From an uncultured Lachnospiraceae bacterium (GTDB lineage: Bacteria; Bacillota; Clostridia; Lachnospirales; Lachnospiraceae): 64,000 nt of DNA. Positions 28,314 through 37,284 of the stretch are shown here, piece by piece; position 1 is the first letter of the stretch, and every line of letters starts with the position of its first letter. The notes beneath the pieces are model-generated. The model was not told where the DNA came from. It searched no databases and saw only the letters and a list, made by a program, of their open reading frames with translations. Made by a program: the position numbers and the translations under genes. The stretch spans positions 1 to 64,000 of the forward strand of contig CAMXIK010000007.1 in the NCBI GenBank assembly GCA_947243855.1, given 5' to 3'.

Positions 28314-28772
28314 TTAAGCCATGGCGTTTGCCTGTTTATACTTGTAAAGCATCTCCGCATGATTCTGCTCCTCAATCTGTATGTCGGCCAAAAGCTTCCT
28401 CAATCCAGAATTGTCACAGGAAAACACATTGGTATTGTACTCTCCCGACACCAGCTTTTCCGTACCGATACAGTCCGTAGCAAGGAAACAGTCATGTTCC
28501 TTGTCGCCCGCATTCGCGCCGTCTTTGTATGTCCCTTTGGGCGCATAATCTCTTCCCTGCGAATCGTTACAGTCACACTCCGGCACATTGCCGTGGAGGG
28601 CCTGCCCAATCGACTGAAAATGCTTCTGTTCATCCCTCTGGAGGGTACGGAACAGGCTCTGCAGCTCCGTATCCTTCGCCTGTGCGGCGTATTTCTCATA
28701 CTTGGTAATACAGGATTTCTCCTGTGTCTGCAAATCACGCAGCGCGGTCGTCTCTTTTTCTGTCAATATCAT
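28314..28772 (-). CDS. CotF-like spore coat protein
   Basis: Protein of 152 aa from ATG 28772, which has GGAG 8 nt upstream. The helical ferritin-like start (LTEKETTALRDLQTQEKSCITKYEKYAAQA) and the late IEEQNHAEMLYKYKQ helix resemble Clostridia proteins annotated as spore coat protein (CotF-like). A cysteine-bearing middle (PECDCNDSQGRDY) separates the helices. A sigma-A-like promoter lies upstream, which is unusual for a strictly sporulation-controlled gene. Confidence 0.7.
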   Translation of the reverse strand: MILTEKETTALRDLQTQEKSCITKYEKYAAQAKDTELQSLFRTLQRDEQKHFQSIGQALHGNVPECDCNDSQGRDYAPKGTYKDGANAGDKEHDCFLATDCIGTEKLVSGEYNTNVFSCDNSGLRKLLADIQIEEQNHAEMLYKYKQANAMA

Positions 28773-28893
28773 GGTCAATACTCCTTTCTTTGGGCGGTAC
28801 AGCAGTATGCAGTCCTCCATACACTCTCTGCCGTCCTCTGATACCGAGTATTGCCATTTCCCTCAAAAACCATTCATGAACACTATAGCATTT

Positions 28894-28922
28894 ATTATAC
28901 ACGCTTCCGCTGGGGAAAACAA
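28894..28922 (-). promoter_or_regulatory. Promoter upstream of the coat-protein gene
   Basis: Minus strand TTGTTT (28917-28922), 17-nt spacer, TATAAT (28894-28899). Confidence 0.65.
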
Positions 28923-28938
28923 GGAAATACTTGCTTTC

Positions 28939-29373
28939 TCACAGTTCTTTCGCCTTATGGAATTGCTGAATAAACCCTTTTGCTCCGGGCTGACTAACGT
29001 CAAAATAAATGTTATGCTTTTCTCCCTGCGGCTCGTGATAGCTGATCACCAAAAAATTCTTTTTCACTTTTTTCTGGTTTTCCCCTGTCGGCAAAAAACC
29101 GACAAGCGCGCCGAGAATCCCAGTAATGAGCAGACTTGCCGCCGATACCGCCCCGTTGTCCGAGCTGTCCTGTTGCATTCTGATATCGTCAACCTCTCTC
29201 AGCACAAACTCAAAATAAGTTTCATATGTCCCGTCATAATTATCCTCCAACACATACAAATGCTGCGCCGTCAGCACAATCAGACACTCGCAGTCTGGAT
29301 AGCTGTCATTGGGAGGTATCAGTCTCGCGCCAAATGTGTCTATTACCTTTTGTCCTCTGTATTCCTGTTCCAT
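28939..29373 (-). CDS. Uncharacterised protein with one hydrophobic segment
   Basis: Protein of 144 aa not assigned to a family. The first half (CECLIVLTAQHLYVLEDNYDGTYETYFEFVLREVDDIRM) looks like a beta-rich PH-like fold. A hydrophobic stretch follows (AASLLITGILGALVGFL, about 80-96), and then another beta-rich part. The start at 29373 is an ATG with AGAGGAC upstream. It lies 63 nt after the DUF4153 gene on the same strand and may be in its operon. Confidence 0.65.
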   Translation of the reverse strand: MEQEYRGQKVIDTFGARLIPPNDSYPDCECLIVLTAQHLYVLEDNYDGTYETYFEFVLREVDDIRMQQDSSDNGAVSAASLLITGILGALVGFLPTGENQKKVKKNFLVISYHEPQGEKHNIYFDVSQPGAKGFIQQFHKAKEL

Positions 29374-29436
29374 CGCTCTCAGTCCTCTCTTTTTTATCTT
29401 TTGTAACTCATACCCTGCATAGGCTGCTTTCTATCA

Positions 29437-31239
29437 TCACTCCAGAAGCATTCCAGAAATATTCACCGACTCAATTTCAAAATACGCTTCCCCGTCCTTG
29501 ATCCCCTCCTTATACCGTACTTCAAAATGATTCAAATATAACACCCTGCCATCCGCAAGCAAAATCTCTTGATAAGGCTTCATGGCAGCGCTGATTTCCT
29601 CATTTTCCGCATCGGGATGCTCCTTTTCATAAGCCATACACCGATCGGCAAAATCGCTCAGATCCGCTATGACCGTCTCCTCTGCACCGCCCTCTCTTTT
29701 ATAAAAACGAAAAGCGGAAAAATCCACAGGAAGCCTCTCCTCCTCTTTTGCCCTGCTATATCCTTCATCCTGATTCAGCATATCGAAACGGCTGTACCCG
29801 GCCACATCCAGACCGCCCACCATCTGGCAGCAGTGAATCCTATGGCTCTCCAACTGCGTATAGGTCTCCATATTCATGCCCGTCGCCGACAGCTTTTCTG
29901 CAAAACTCTCCTCATAGATATCGTACTGCTCCACCAAATCCGCCATTTCCGGTTTATATAACAAATATTTGTAAGCTCCCTTTAACCTCTGCGCTTCTAT
30001 CTCAGTGATACTCCCCTCTGTCAGCAGCTTATTATAATACATCTCCAAAAAGGTTCTCTGCCATCTGTCGGACAGGCTGTTACTGTTGATACCCGGCACA
30101 AGAAAAGCAATCGCCACGCACACTCCCAGAACCAAAAGCACGCGCTCCATATTTTCCTTCCAAAAATACCAGATTGCCAAAACCGCAATCTCAACCGCCA
30201 CCATACCCATCCCCAGATACCGGCTGGGCGTCATGCCGTGCTCATAAATCCGCACGCCCATGGCATAGATCTGTACAGGAATCAGCGGCAGCAGACCGTA
30301 AGGCAGCTTTTGCACAATGCGCATATACCTGGAATCGTCCCAGTAATAATGATCCATCACCCATACCGGCATGCCAAAGCAAAACAACCCCGTCACAATG
30401 CCAAATAATTCATTGGACGGTATCTCCCACAATAAAAGAATTTTAATCAGATAGGCATACACAATCATCATCGCAAAGATTGTCAGACTGGTAATCACAT
30501 CACGCAGCAGATATTTTCCCGGCGACTCGTCTATCTCACTGTCCATATTGTGAAGCGCCGTGATACAGCACGGCACATAATACAATCCCGTCACCATGAT
30601 CGTCCCCGTAGTGGCAAAGCTCCCTATCCCGCTGTCCACAAACAAGATGTCCACCACGGAAAGGGCTAATGCCACGCCGATGGACAATACGATATAAACC
30701 GCTGTTATCACACAAAAATTCGCCAGAACATGCAGCAAATATTCTGCAAATTCAACGCCGCTTTTCCTGTGGCAAAAGTAGACCGTACCCAAAAGTAAAA
30801 GCAGCACATAGCCCCATGCAAACTGTTCGGCCCATCTGCTGACCGTACTGCCGGGCATAGGGAAATTCCGCACCGTTTCTTCAATCGATTTGGCATAGAT
30901 ACAAAAACTAGTAAGCGGCGCAATCACAGCGGCTGAAAGAAAGCACACAAGTCTGGCAGTTTTCGCCCGTCTCTCTTTCTGCGCATAGGGCAGAATGCTT
31001 TCCGTGAACATGGCCCCACAGATAAAAAGCAGCAATCCGACCGCGATCTCCCCTGAATAATCAAAACATTTTGAGATCAGCAGCTCTTTTCTCACCTCAT
31101 AATCGAAGAGATAGAGAAATTCATCGACCGCCCCATAAATTGTAAGAAGCGCCACCGCGATGACCGTCACTCTGTAGTCTGCATAAGCCCGCAGAAGCCT
31201 TTTCCATATCTCAATCAGTTTTTCCTTGAGTAATTTCAT
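29437..31239 (-). CDS. DUF4153-type polytopic membrane protein
   Basis: Membrane protein of 600 aa. About 11-12 hydrophobic segments lie between residues 25 and 400, with a soluble C-terminal domain of about 190 residues. The pattern FGMPVWVMDHYY followed by LPYGLLPLIPVQIYAMGVRIYEHGMTPSRYLG is typical of DUF4153 proteins, whose function is unknown. ATG 31239 follows GAGG at 6 nt; the track start is a GTG four codons earlier. It is divergent from the PAS-GGDEF-EAL gene. Confidence 0.78.
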   Translation of the reverse strand: MKLLKEKLIEIWKRLLRAYADYRVTVIAVALLTIYGAVDEFLYLFDYEVRKELLISKCFDYSGEIAVGLLLFICGAMFTESILPYAQKERRAKTARLVCFLSAAVIAPLTSFCIYAKSIEETVRNFPMPGSTVSRWAEQFAWGYVLLLLLGTVYFCHRKSGVEFAEYLLHVLANFCVITAVYIVLSIGVALALSVVDILFVDSGIGSFATTGTIMVTGLYYVPCCITALHNMDSEIDESPGKYLLRDVITSLTIFAMMIVYAYLIKILLLWEIPSNELFGIVTGLFCFGMPVWVMDHYYWDDSRYMRIVQKLPYGLLPLIPVQIYAMGVRIYEHGMTPSRYLGMGMVAVEIAVLAIWYFWKENMERVLLVLGVCVAIAFLVPGINSNSLSDRWQRTFLEMYYNKLLTEGSITEIEAQRLKGAYKYLLYKPEMADLVEQYDIYEESFAEKLSATGMNMETYTQLESHRIHCCQMVGGLDVAGYSRFDMLNQDEGYSRAKEEERLPVDFSAFRFYKREGGAEETVIADLSDFADRCMAYEKEHPDAENEEISAAMKPYQEILLADGRVLYLNHFEVRYKEGIKDGEAYFEIESVNISGMLLE

Positions 31240-31295
31240 CTTGTTCCTCACTTATTTTCGCATTTCTCTACTTCTTTTTTCTGATTCACAGTTCC

Positions 31296-31319
31296 ATTTT
31301 ACCAAAATTATGGTAAAAT
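31296..31319. promoter_or_regulatory. Palindrome between divergent genes
   Basis: ATTTTACCA, 6 nt, TGGTAAAAT. The 9-bp arms contain TAAAAT sequences that could be -10 elements in both directions. It is a possible shared operator. Confidence 0.4.
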
Positions 31320-31380
31320 AGTACCATTAAAATAAAAATGTTTTTTCATCTTTTTACTTTTCCGAAAGGAGTCCTTGCAT

Positions 31381-33024
31381 ATGGCGAAAAATATTTTAGA
31401 AAACGAATTGTTTGAGTCCTTTGCAAACGCTTCCGACAATATTTATATTTATGTGTGTGATATGCAAAAAGACCTGTCCAGATGGTCTAAAAACATTGTA
31501 GACTATTTTAATCTGGAAGGAGAATACATAGAAGGCGCCGGACCTAAATGGATGGCGCATATCCATCCCGACGACCGGGCTGCGTATCTCCAAGATATTG
31601 AAGCAGTCTTTTCCGGCGCATCCAGCCGTCATAGCTGCCAGTACCGTGCGAAAAACAAATACGGCGATTATGTATGGTTAGAGTGTAAGGGCAGCGTTAT
31701 TTCCGATGAAAATGGAAAACCTCTGTTTTTTGCAGGCCTTATGACACGGCTGGACAACCAGAATAAGTATGACCCGCTCACCCATCTGCTGACAAGCTAT
31801 GAAATGCAGAAATATGATTTTTCCGCCGGGAGCGGCGCCATTCTCCTTCTCGGTATCAACGGATTTCGAAAGATCAACAACACGAACGGGTTCCTTTACG
31901 GCAACAAAGTATTGGTAGCCTTATCCGAATGCCTTGAAAAACTGACTGACAAGGACGACCGGATTTACCGTCTTCAGGGAGACGAGTTTATGATTCTCTC
32001 GCCTAACGGTTCCAAGGCCCAATTAAGCCGCCTCTTTGTAAAAATCAACGACTATTGTATGAATATCCGGGGATTGAAAAGCTTTTCCGTCTCTGCGGGT
32101 CTGGTTTCCTATCCCGAAGACGGAACAGATTTTAATACCCTAATGAGCAATCTGGAACACTCGCTTGAGTATGCCAAAGAACAGAAACAAGGATGGATTG
32201 CCGAATTTTCTGAAAAGATTTCTCAGCGTCACCTCCGCACTGGATTACTCCACGAAGCGTTGACCAAAAGCATCCATCATAATTTTGAGGGCTTCGAACT
32301 GTATTTCCAGCCTATTCTTGATGCAAAAACAAAAAAGATTGTTGAATGTGAATCTTTACTGCGTTGGAAAACTTCTGAAATACAGGACGCCGCTCCCTAT
32401 GAATTTATCAAAATTTTAGAAGACAGCGGAGAAATCCGGGAAGTCGGTACATGGGTCATGGAGGAGGCTCTGCGGCATGCCGCGATGTGGCAGAAAAAAT
32501 ATCAAAATATCAGCGTAAGTTTTAACGTCTCCTATATTCAGCTTTTAGACGGGGAGTTTATTGACAGACTGATTGCGAGAGCGCAGGAATTGCAGGTAGA
32601 CCCACGGCTTGTCATGGTAGAACTCACGGAGAGCTGTAACGCCGACGATACCAAAATGCTCTCCCGCCAATTTCACAAACTTCAAAAACTTGGATTTAAA
32701 ATTGCCATGGACGATTTCGGAACCGAATACGCTTCCTTCGGACTGCTTCACGACGTCGCCATGGACGTCCTGAAAATAGACCAGAAGTTTGTGCGCGGCC
32801 TGATCCGCGAAGGAAATATGACGGACATGGCCATTATCGAAAACGTGGTAAATATGTGCCGGCAGCTTTCGATCCAGACCGTAGCCGAAGGCATCGAAAC
32901 AGAAGAGATTCAGGATATCATCCGCAGCATTGGCGTTTCCTTCCTACAAGGGTATCTCTATTCCAAGCCTGTTCCAGCCAGTGAATTTGAGCGGATGGTT
33001 GAGGCGGAGCGGAACTATATTTAA
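31381..33024 (+). CDS. PAS-GGDEF(degenerate)-EAL protein, likely c-di-GMP phosphodiesterase
   Basis: Protein of 547 aa. PAS domain residues 10-120 (MAHIHPDDRAAYLQ, YRAKNKYGDYVWLECKG). GGDEF-like domain 125-270: the signature reads RLQGDEF and the metal-site strand is LLGINGFRKIN without the usual Asp, so cyclase activity is unlikely. EAL domain 285-540: ESLLRW in place of EALxRW, with the catalytic N, E (ELTES), DDFG, LKIDQKF, AEGIETE and LQGY positions kept. Hydrolysis of c-di-GMP is plausible. ATG 31381 follows AAAGGAG at 9 nt. Confidence 0.85.
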   Translation: MAKNILENELFESFANASDNIYIYVCDMQKDLSRWSKNIVDYFNLEGEYIEGAGPKWMAHIHPDDRAAYLQDIEAVFSGASSRHSCQYRAKNKYGDYVWLECKGSVISDENGKPLFFAGLMTRLDNQNKYDPLTHLLTSYEMQKYDFSAGSGAILLLGINGFRKINNTNGFLYGNKVLVALSECLEKLTDKDDRIYRLQGDEFMILSPNGSKAQLSRLFVKINDYCMNIRGLKSFSVSAGLVSYPEDGTDFNTLMSNLEHSLEYAKEQKQGWIAEFSEKISQRHLRTGLLHEALTKSIHHNFEGFELYFQPILDAKTKKIVECESLLRWKTSEIQDAAPYEFIKILEDSGEIREVGTWVMEEALRHAAMWQKKYQNISVSFNVSYIQLLDGEFIDRLIARAQELQVDPRLVMVELTESCNADDTKMLSRQFHKLQKLGFKIAMDDFGTEYASFGLLHDVAMDVLKIDQKFVRGLIREGNMTDMAIIENVVNMCRQLSIQTVAEGIETEEIQDIIRSIGVSFLQGYLYSKPVPASEFERMVEAERNYI

Positions 33025-33048
33025 TTTTCCTCTAAAATAATTTATGTT

Positions 33049-33082
33049 GGAAAAAGGATGGCTAATGCCATCCTTTTTCCCT
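33049..33082. terminator. Bidirectional terminator
   Basis: GGAAAAAGGATGGC, 4 nt, GCCATCCTTTTTCC: a perfect 14-bp stem with U-rich ends in both directions. It lies between the convergent EAL gene and the GGGtGRT gene. Confidence 0.88.
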
Positions 33083-33111
33083 TTCTATTCTTACCAAATA
33101 TTTTTTTAATA

Positions 33112-34122
33112 TTAGAACTTCCCAGCCTTCGCAGCTTCCTCAATCGAAACCGCAACAGCCACAGTAGCGCCTACCATCGGGTTGTTACCCATACCGATCA
33201 GACCCATCATCTCTACGTGTGCCGGAACGGAAGAAGAACCCGCGAACTGTGCGTCGGAGTGCATACGGCCAAGCGTATCCGTAAAGCCGTAGGATGCAGG
33301 ACCTGCAGCCATGTTATCGGGATGAAGGGTACGTCCTGTGCCGCCGCCGGAAGCAACGGAGAAATACTTCTTACCCGCCTCTGTTCTCTCTTTCTTATAT
33401 GTACCTGCTACCGGATGCTGGAATCTAGTAGGATTGGTGGAGTTACCAGTGATGGATACGTCCACATTCTCCTTCCACATGATTGCCACGCCTTCGGGTA
33501 CGGAGTTTGCGCCGTAGCAGTTTACCTTGGAACGAAGTCCCTCGGAATAAGGGGTTCTGCTCACTTCCTTTACCTCGTTGGTATAAGGATCGTACTCAGT
33601 CTCCACAAAAGTGAAACCGTTAATTCTGGAAATGATCTTAGCCGCATCTTTTCCAAGACCGTTCAGGATAACGCGCAGAGGTTTCTGACGAACCTTGTTA
33701 GCCTTCTCAGCAATACCAATTGCGCCCTCTGCCGCCGCAAAGGACTCATGGCCTGCCAAAAATGCGAAGCAGTCGGTCTCCTCCTCAAGGAGCATCTTAC
33801 CTAAGTTACCATGGCCCAGACCAACCTTACGGGTGTCCGCCACGGAACCGGGAATACAGAATGCCTGTAAGCCCTCGCCGATCGCTGCCGCTGCGTCAGC
33901 CGCTTTCTTGCAGCCCTTCTTGATCGCGATTGCCGCGCCTACGGTATATGCCCAGCATGCGTTCTCAAAACAGATAGGCTGGATCTTCTTCACCTGCTCA
34001 TATACATCCAAGCCGGCGTCTTTTGTAATTTTCTCGGCTTCTTCGATAGAAGAAATGCCATAGCTGCTCAATACGGAATTGATTTTATCAATTCTTCTTT
34101 CATATGATTCAAATAAAGCCAT
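33112..34122 (-). CDS. GGGtGRT-family protein
   Basis: Protein of 336 aa that bears the name motif SGGGTGRTLHPD (about 270). Other conserved-looking parts are CFENACWAYTVGAAIAIKKG, CFAFLAGHESFAAAEGAIGIAEKAN and a glycine-rich end (GLIGMGNNPMVGATVAVAVS). The family is widespread in anaerobic Firmicutes with no known activity. It typically occurs beside a NifU-like iron-sulfur scaffold gene, as here, where it follows that gene by 30 nt. A role in a metal-cofactor process is an inference. It starts at ATG 34122 with GGAGGAG upstream. Confidence 0.85.
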   Translation of the reverse strand: MALFESYERRIDKINSVLSSYGISSIEEAEKITKDAGLDVYEQVKKIQPICFENACWAYTVGAAIAIKKGCKKAADAAAAIGEGLQAFCIPGSVADTRKVGLGHGNLGKMLLEEETDCFAFLAGHESFAAAEGAIGIAEKANKVRQKPLRVILNGLGKDAAKIISRINGFTFVETEYDPYTNEVKEVSRTPYSEGLRSKVNCYGANSVPEGVAIMWKENVDVSITGNSTNPTRFQHPVAGTYKKERTEAGKKYFSVASGGGTGRTLHPDNMAAGPASYGFTDTLGRMHSDAQFAGSSSVPAHVEMMGLIGMGNNPMVGATVAVAVSIEEAAKAGKF

Positions 34123-34152
34123 CTTATCTTCTCCTCCTGTTTATATTTTGTA

Positions 34153-34845
34153 TCACTCGCATCTAGGATCAATGATCTTTACAGCGTCGTCCACACGACC
34201 GTACTGGCCGCAAGCCTTCTCATACGCTGTGTTGGGGTCGTCGCCCTTCTTGATGAAGTCGGTCATCTTGCCAAGACTTACGAACTTGTAGCCGATAATT
34301 TCATCGTTAGCATCCAAAGCGATACCGGTCACATAGCCCTCAGCCATCTCCAGATAACGGGGACCTTTCTTGAGCGTGCCGTACATCGTGCCCACCTGAC
34401 TTCTCAGTCCCTTACCAAGATCCTCAAGACCTGCGCCTACCGGAAGTCCATCCTCGGAGAATGCAGACTGTGTACGTCCGTATACAATCTGTAAGAACAG
34501 CTCTCTCATAGCAGTGTTGATCGCATCACACACCAGATCCGTGTTGAGCGCTTCCATAACCGTAAGACCCGGAAGGATCTCGGAAGCCATAGCTGCGGAG
34601 TGCGTCATACCGGAACATCCGATGGTCTCCACAAGAGCCTCCTGAATGATTCCCTCCTTCACATTCAGGGTCAGCTTACATGCGCCCTGCTGAGGAGCAC
34701 ACCAGCCTACGCCGTGTGTCAGGCCGGAAATATCCTTTACTTCCTTCGCCTGCACCCACTTTGCTTCCTCAGGGATAGGAGCACAGCCATGATGAACGCC
34801 CTGTGCCACTGTACACATTTCTTCAACTTCTTTTGAATAGATCAT
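34153..34845 (-). CDS. NifU-like iron-sulfur cluster scaffold protein
   Basis: Protein of 230 aa related to the NifU/IscU N-terminal scaffold fold. Cysteine-bearing segments that could hold a cluster are VGWCAPQQGACKL, VETIGCSGMTHSAAM and TDLVCDAIN. The usual IscU triad is rearranged and a C-terminal extension is present, so it belongs to the subfamily that accompanies GGGtGRT proteins. ATG 34845 follows AAAGGAG. It is transcribed ahead of the GGGtGRT gene. Confidence 0.82.
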   Translation of the reverse strand: MIYSKEVEEMCTVAQGVHHGCAPIPEEAKWVQAKEVKDISGLTHGVGWCAPQQGACKLTLNVKEGIIQEALVETIGCSGMTHSAAMASEILPGLTVMEALNTDLVCDAINTAMRELFLQIVYGRTQSAFSEDGLPVGAGLEDLGKGLRSQVGTMYGTLKKGPRYLEMAEGYVTGIALDANDEIIGYKFVSLGKMTDFIKKGDDPNTAYEKACGQYGRVDDAVKIIDPRCE

Positions 34846-34983
34846 GTGATAACTCCTTTCGATTATGTATTAATTATTTGATAACAGGCTCAAAACGCCT
34901 GTCATAACCGCCAGTCTCATTGTCTCATATCAGAGCAAAAAAATCCAGATGTTTTTCTCCTGTTTTCAATTTCCGTAACAGTT

Positions 34984-35005
34984 CAGCCGCGCCCATTCGC
35001 AAAAC
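34984..35005 (-). repeat. Dispersed intergenic repeat, copy 2
   Basis: The same sequence as at 10633-10655 minus one G. Here it is enclosed in a hairpin whose arms are AGTTCAGCC and GGCTGAACT, downstream of the PAS-GGDEF gene. Confidence 0.6.
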
Positions 35006-35029
35006 CGCAGCTTCATTCTGGCTGAACTT

Positions 35030-37228
35030 TTACCCCATGAAATACTCCGATATATCAAAGCTGTTCAAAAGGGCAAGCCCGTTCTCCTCCCTGCATTCCA
35101 GCCAGCTTGCGCTGCACCTCGTCCAGCTTCTGAGCGAGTAATTAAAGATCTCTTCCGTGCAGCGGCAATGGGAATCGTTTTTATCGAGATTCCGCAGAAT
35201 ACAATTTTCACAGGGCGTATCCCTGTTCTGCAGCGCCTTATAGCAGACGTCGCCGATTTTTACATGAGGCGAATCCACCACCACTTTTTTATTGATAAAA
35301 GTAATCTCGTAATTATCTGGATTCACCACATAGACAAAGCTGTCCATATTGTCGAAAACTGCAATCTGCGCCACAAAATTCTGCATTCTGTCCATCAAGC
35401 CGATCTGCAGAATATTGGCCTCCATCAGCCGGAACAAAGAACGGATTTCCGCCATCTGGCTCTTTGACAGCTCCATCTGCACGTCCTCATGGTTTTCAAA
35501 GACAATCGCCCCTTGAAACTCTCCTTTGGAAGTAAGCGGATAATAGAGCATACTCTTAATGCCTTCCGCCTGAAAATAGTCGTGCATCTCCTCCGCCGTC
35601 AGATCATAATCATGAATCATCGTCAAGCTGGGGAAGGAGGCGTAAAGGATCTCGTTTACCACGCGCTTCAAGTCGTAATGTTCATCCGCTTCCTTGCCCG
35701 TTGCATACTGTTTTACCGTAAATTGGATATTGCGTGAGATAGGAAGGGAATCGTTTCCGCAGATATACCCTCTGTGGAACTGATATTTTGCCGTCATCAG
35801 CTCTATCGAAGAACGAAGCGCGGATTCCAGCACCTTATCCTCAAAGAGAATCTGCATGACCTGATCCTCTATGTTTCTGTCATAGTCTAACGTCTTCGTC
35901 ATATCATAACCGACTTTTCTGTTGGCATGATACACCGTCGTGCTGGCCGCATGGTAAACACGGTAACCATCCTTACCGTTAGCCTTAACCGTATAGACGG
36001 CCCTGTCCGCTTTCTCAAAAAGCTCTTCGTAAGTCTTTCCGTGGTACGGATAAACGGCAACGCCTACACTGCAGGTCACATGAATCGGCTGTCCCTCAAA
36101 TTCAAGCTCATAGTTTACCTTCTTTACAATATTCCCAGCCATTTCGTCCGCATCCGAAATGGAATCCAGATTTCTCATATATACCAGAAACTCGTCGCCG
36201 CCGATACGTCCAATGACATCCCCGCCTTTAAACATTTCCTTCAATGCCTCGGCCGTCTTCTCCAAAAGCTGGTCGCCATTGGCATGCCCAAGAAGATCAT
36301 TGGCTTCCTTAAAGTTATCCAGATCGATAATCATCAACGCGCTCAATACATTTTCATTCGTATCTTCTAATGCGCTGTGTATCAACTGCTCCGTAGCGCC
36401 CTGATTGTAAATGCCCGTCAACGCGTCCTTCTCCGCCCGCAGAAGGAGCTCCATTTCCTTCAGCTTCTTCTCGTTGATATTAATCATACGGCCCACAATA
36501 CGGGTCACATAGCCTTCCGCACCCAAAAGGGATGTCAGATTGGCCTGATACCACGTATAATCATCGTCAAAGCGCCGAATTCGAAACTCTATCGTATCGT
36601 GTTTGGGAGATTTTAGCAGGCTTTCCAAAACTGCTTTGTAATATGCCACATCCTCCTTATAAATGGTAGAAGCGTCAAACCGCTGCATATATCTGCTGTG
36701 TATCTCGTCCTTAGCCATGCCATATTCGTCATTGGAGCGGATGATCATAACGTCCGTTCTCGCATTGTAATCGATGATCTTCTCGCCTTCCGCCTCAGAC
36801 AAAATGTGCAGACGCTCCGCCTGTCTTTGCAGCTCCTCCTCCACACTCTTTCTCTCGGTCACATCCTCAATAATCGCGACAATGGTGTATTTTTTGCCCT
36901 CTCTGGCATAAAGATTCCCCCTGACATGAACCCAGCGCAGTCCGCCGCTTCCCGTCACGGTACGAAATTCTGTATTCACCACACCGTCGTCTTTCAACAC
37001 ATCCCTGATGGCCTGTTTATACGTCGGAATATCTTCCGGTATGATGCTTCGCTCTATTTTCTCCAGATACCGCATCCCCTGTACCTTAGAATAGCCCAGC
37101 ATACGGAAAAAACCGTCGTTAATATAAAGCGGAGTCATTTCCCCCTCTTCATACTCGAAAAAACAGATCCCGGCTATTACATTGTCGATCATCGAGCAAA
37201 AGTTTTCAAAACTTAAATCAATCGCCAT
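35030..37228 (-). CDS. PAS-GGDEF diguanylate cyclase with a C-terminal sensor region
   Basis: Signal protein of 732 aa. PAS 1 is at residues 5-130 (FFRMLGYSKVQGM, LRWVHVRGNLY) and a second PAS-like part at 140-265. The GGDEF domain (about 280-430) is intact: MIIDLDNFKEANDLLGHANGD and RIGGDEF, so it should make c-di-GMP. No clear RxxD inhibitory site lies ahead of GGDEF. The last 280 residues contain a GAF-like part and a cysteine-rich end (CYKALQNRDTPCENCIL, HCRC) that may be a redox or metal sensor. It is the only intact GGDEF among the three such proteins in the window. Confidence 0.85.
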   Translation of the reverse strand: MAIDLSFENFCSMIDNVIAGICFFEYEEGEMTPLYINDGFFRMLGYSKVQGMRYLEKIERSIIPEDIPTYKQAIRDVLKDDGVVNTEFRTVTGSGGLRWVHVRGNLYAREGKKYTIVAIIEDVTERKSVEEELQRQAERLHILSEAEGEKIIDYNARTDVMIIRSNDEYGMAKDEIHSRYMQRFDASTIYKEDVAYYKAVLESLLKSPKHDTIEFRIRRFDDDYTWYQANLTSLLGAEGYVTRIVGRMININEKKLKEMELLLRAEKDALTGIYNQGATEQLIHSALEDTNENVLSALMIIDLDNFKEANDLLGHANGDQLLEKTAEALKEMFKGGDVIGRIGGDEFLVYMRNLDSISDADEMAGNIVKKVNYELEFEGQPIHVTCSVGVAVYPYHGKTYEELFEKADRAVYTVKANGKDGYRVYHAASTTVYHANRKVGYDMTKTLDYDRNIEDQVMQILFEDKVLESALRSSIELMTAKYQFHRGYICGNDSLPISRNIQFTVKQYATGKEADEHYDLKRVVNEILYASFPSLTMIHDYDLTAEEMHDYFQAEGIKSMLYYPLTSKGEFQGAIVFENHEDVQMELSKSQMAEIRSLFRLMEANILQIGLMDRMQNFVAQIAVFDNMDSFVYVVNPDNYEITFINKKVVVDSPHVKIGDVCYKALQNRDTPCENCILRNLDKNDSHCRCTEEIFNYSLRSWTRCSASWLECREENGLALLNSFDISEYFMG

Positions 37229-37284
37229 ACGCCCATCCTCAAACCTTATTTCTCTGCACGTTTATCATTCTTTTCGTTCTACCG

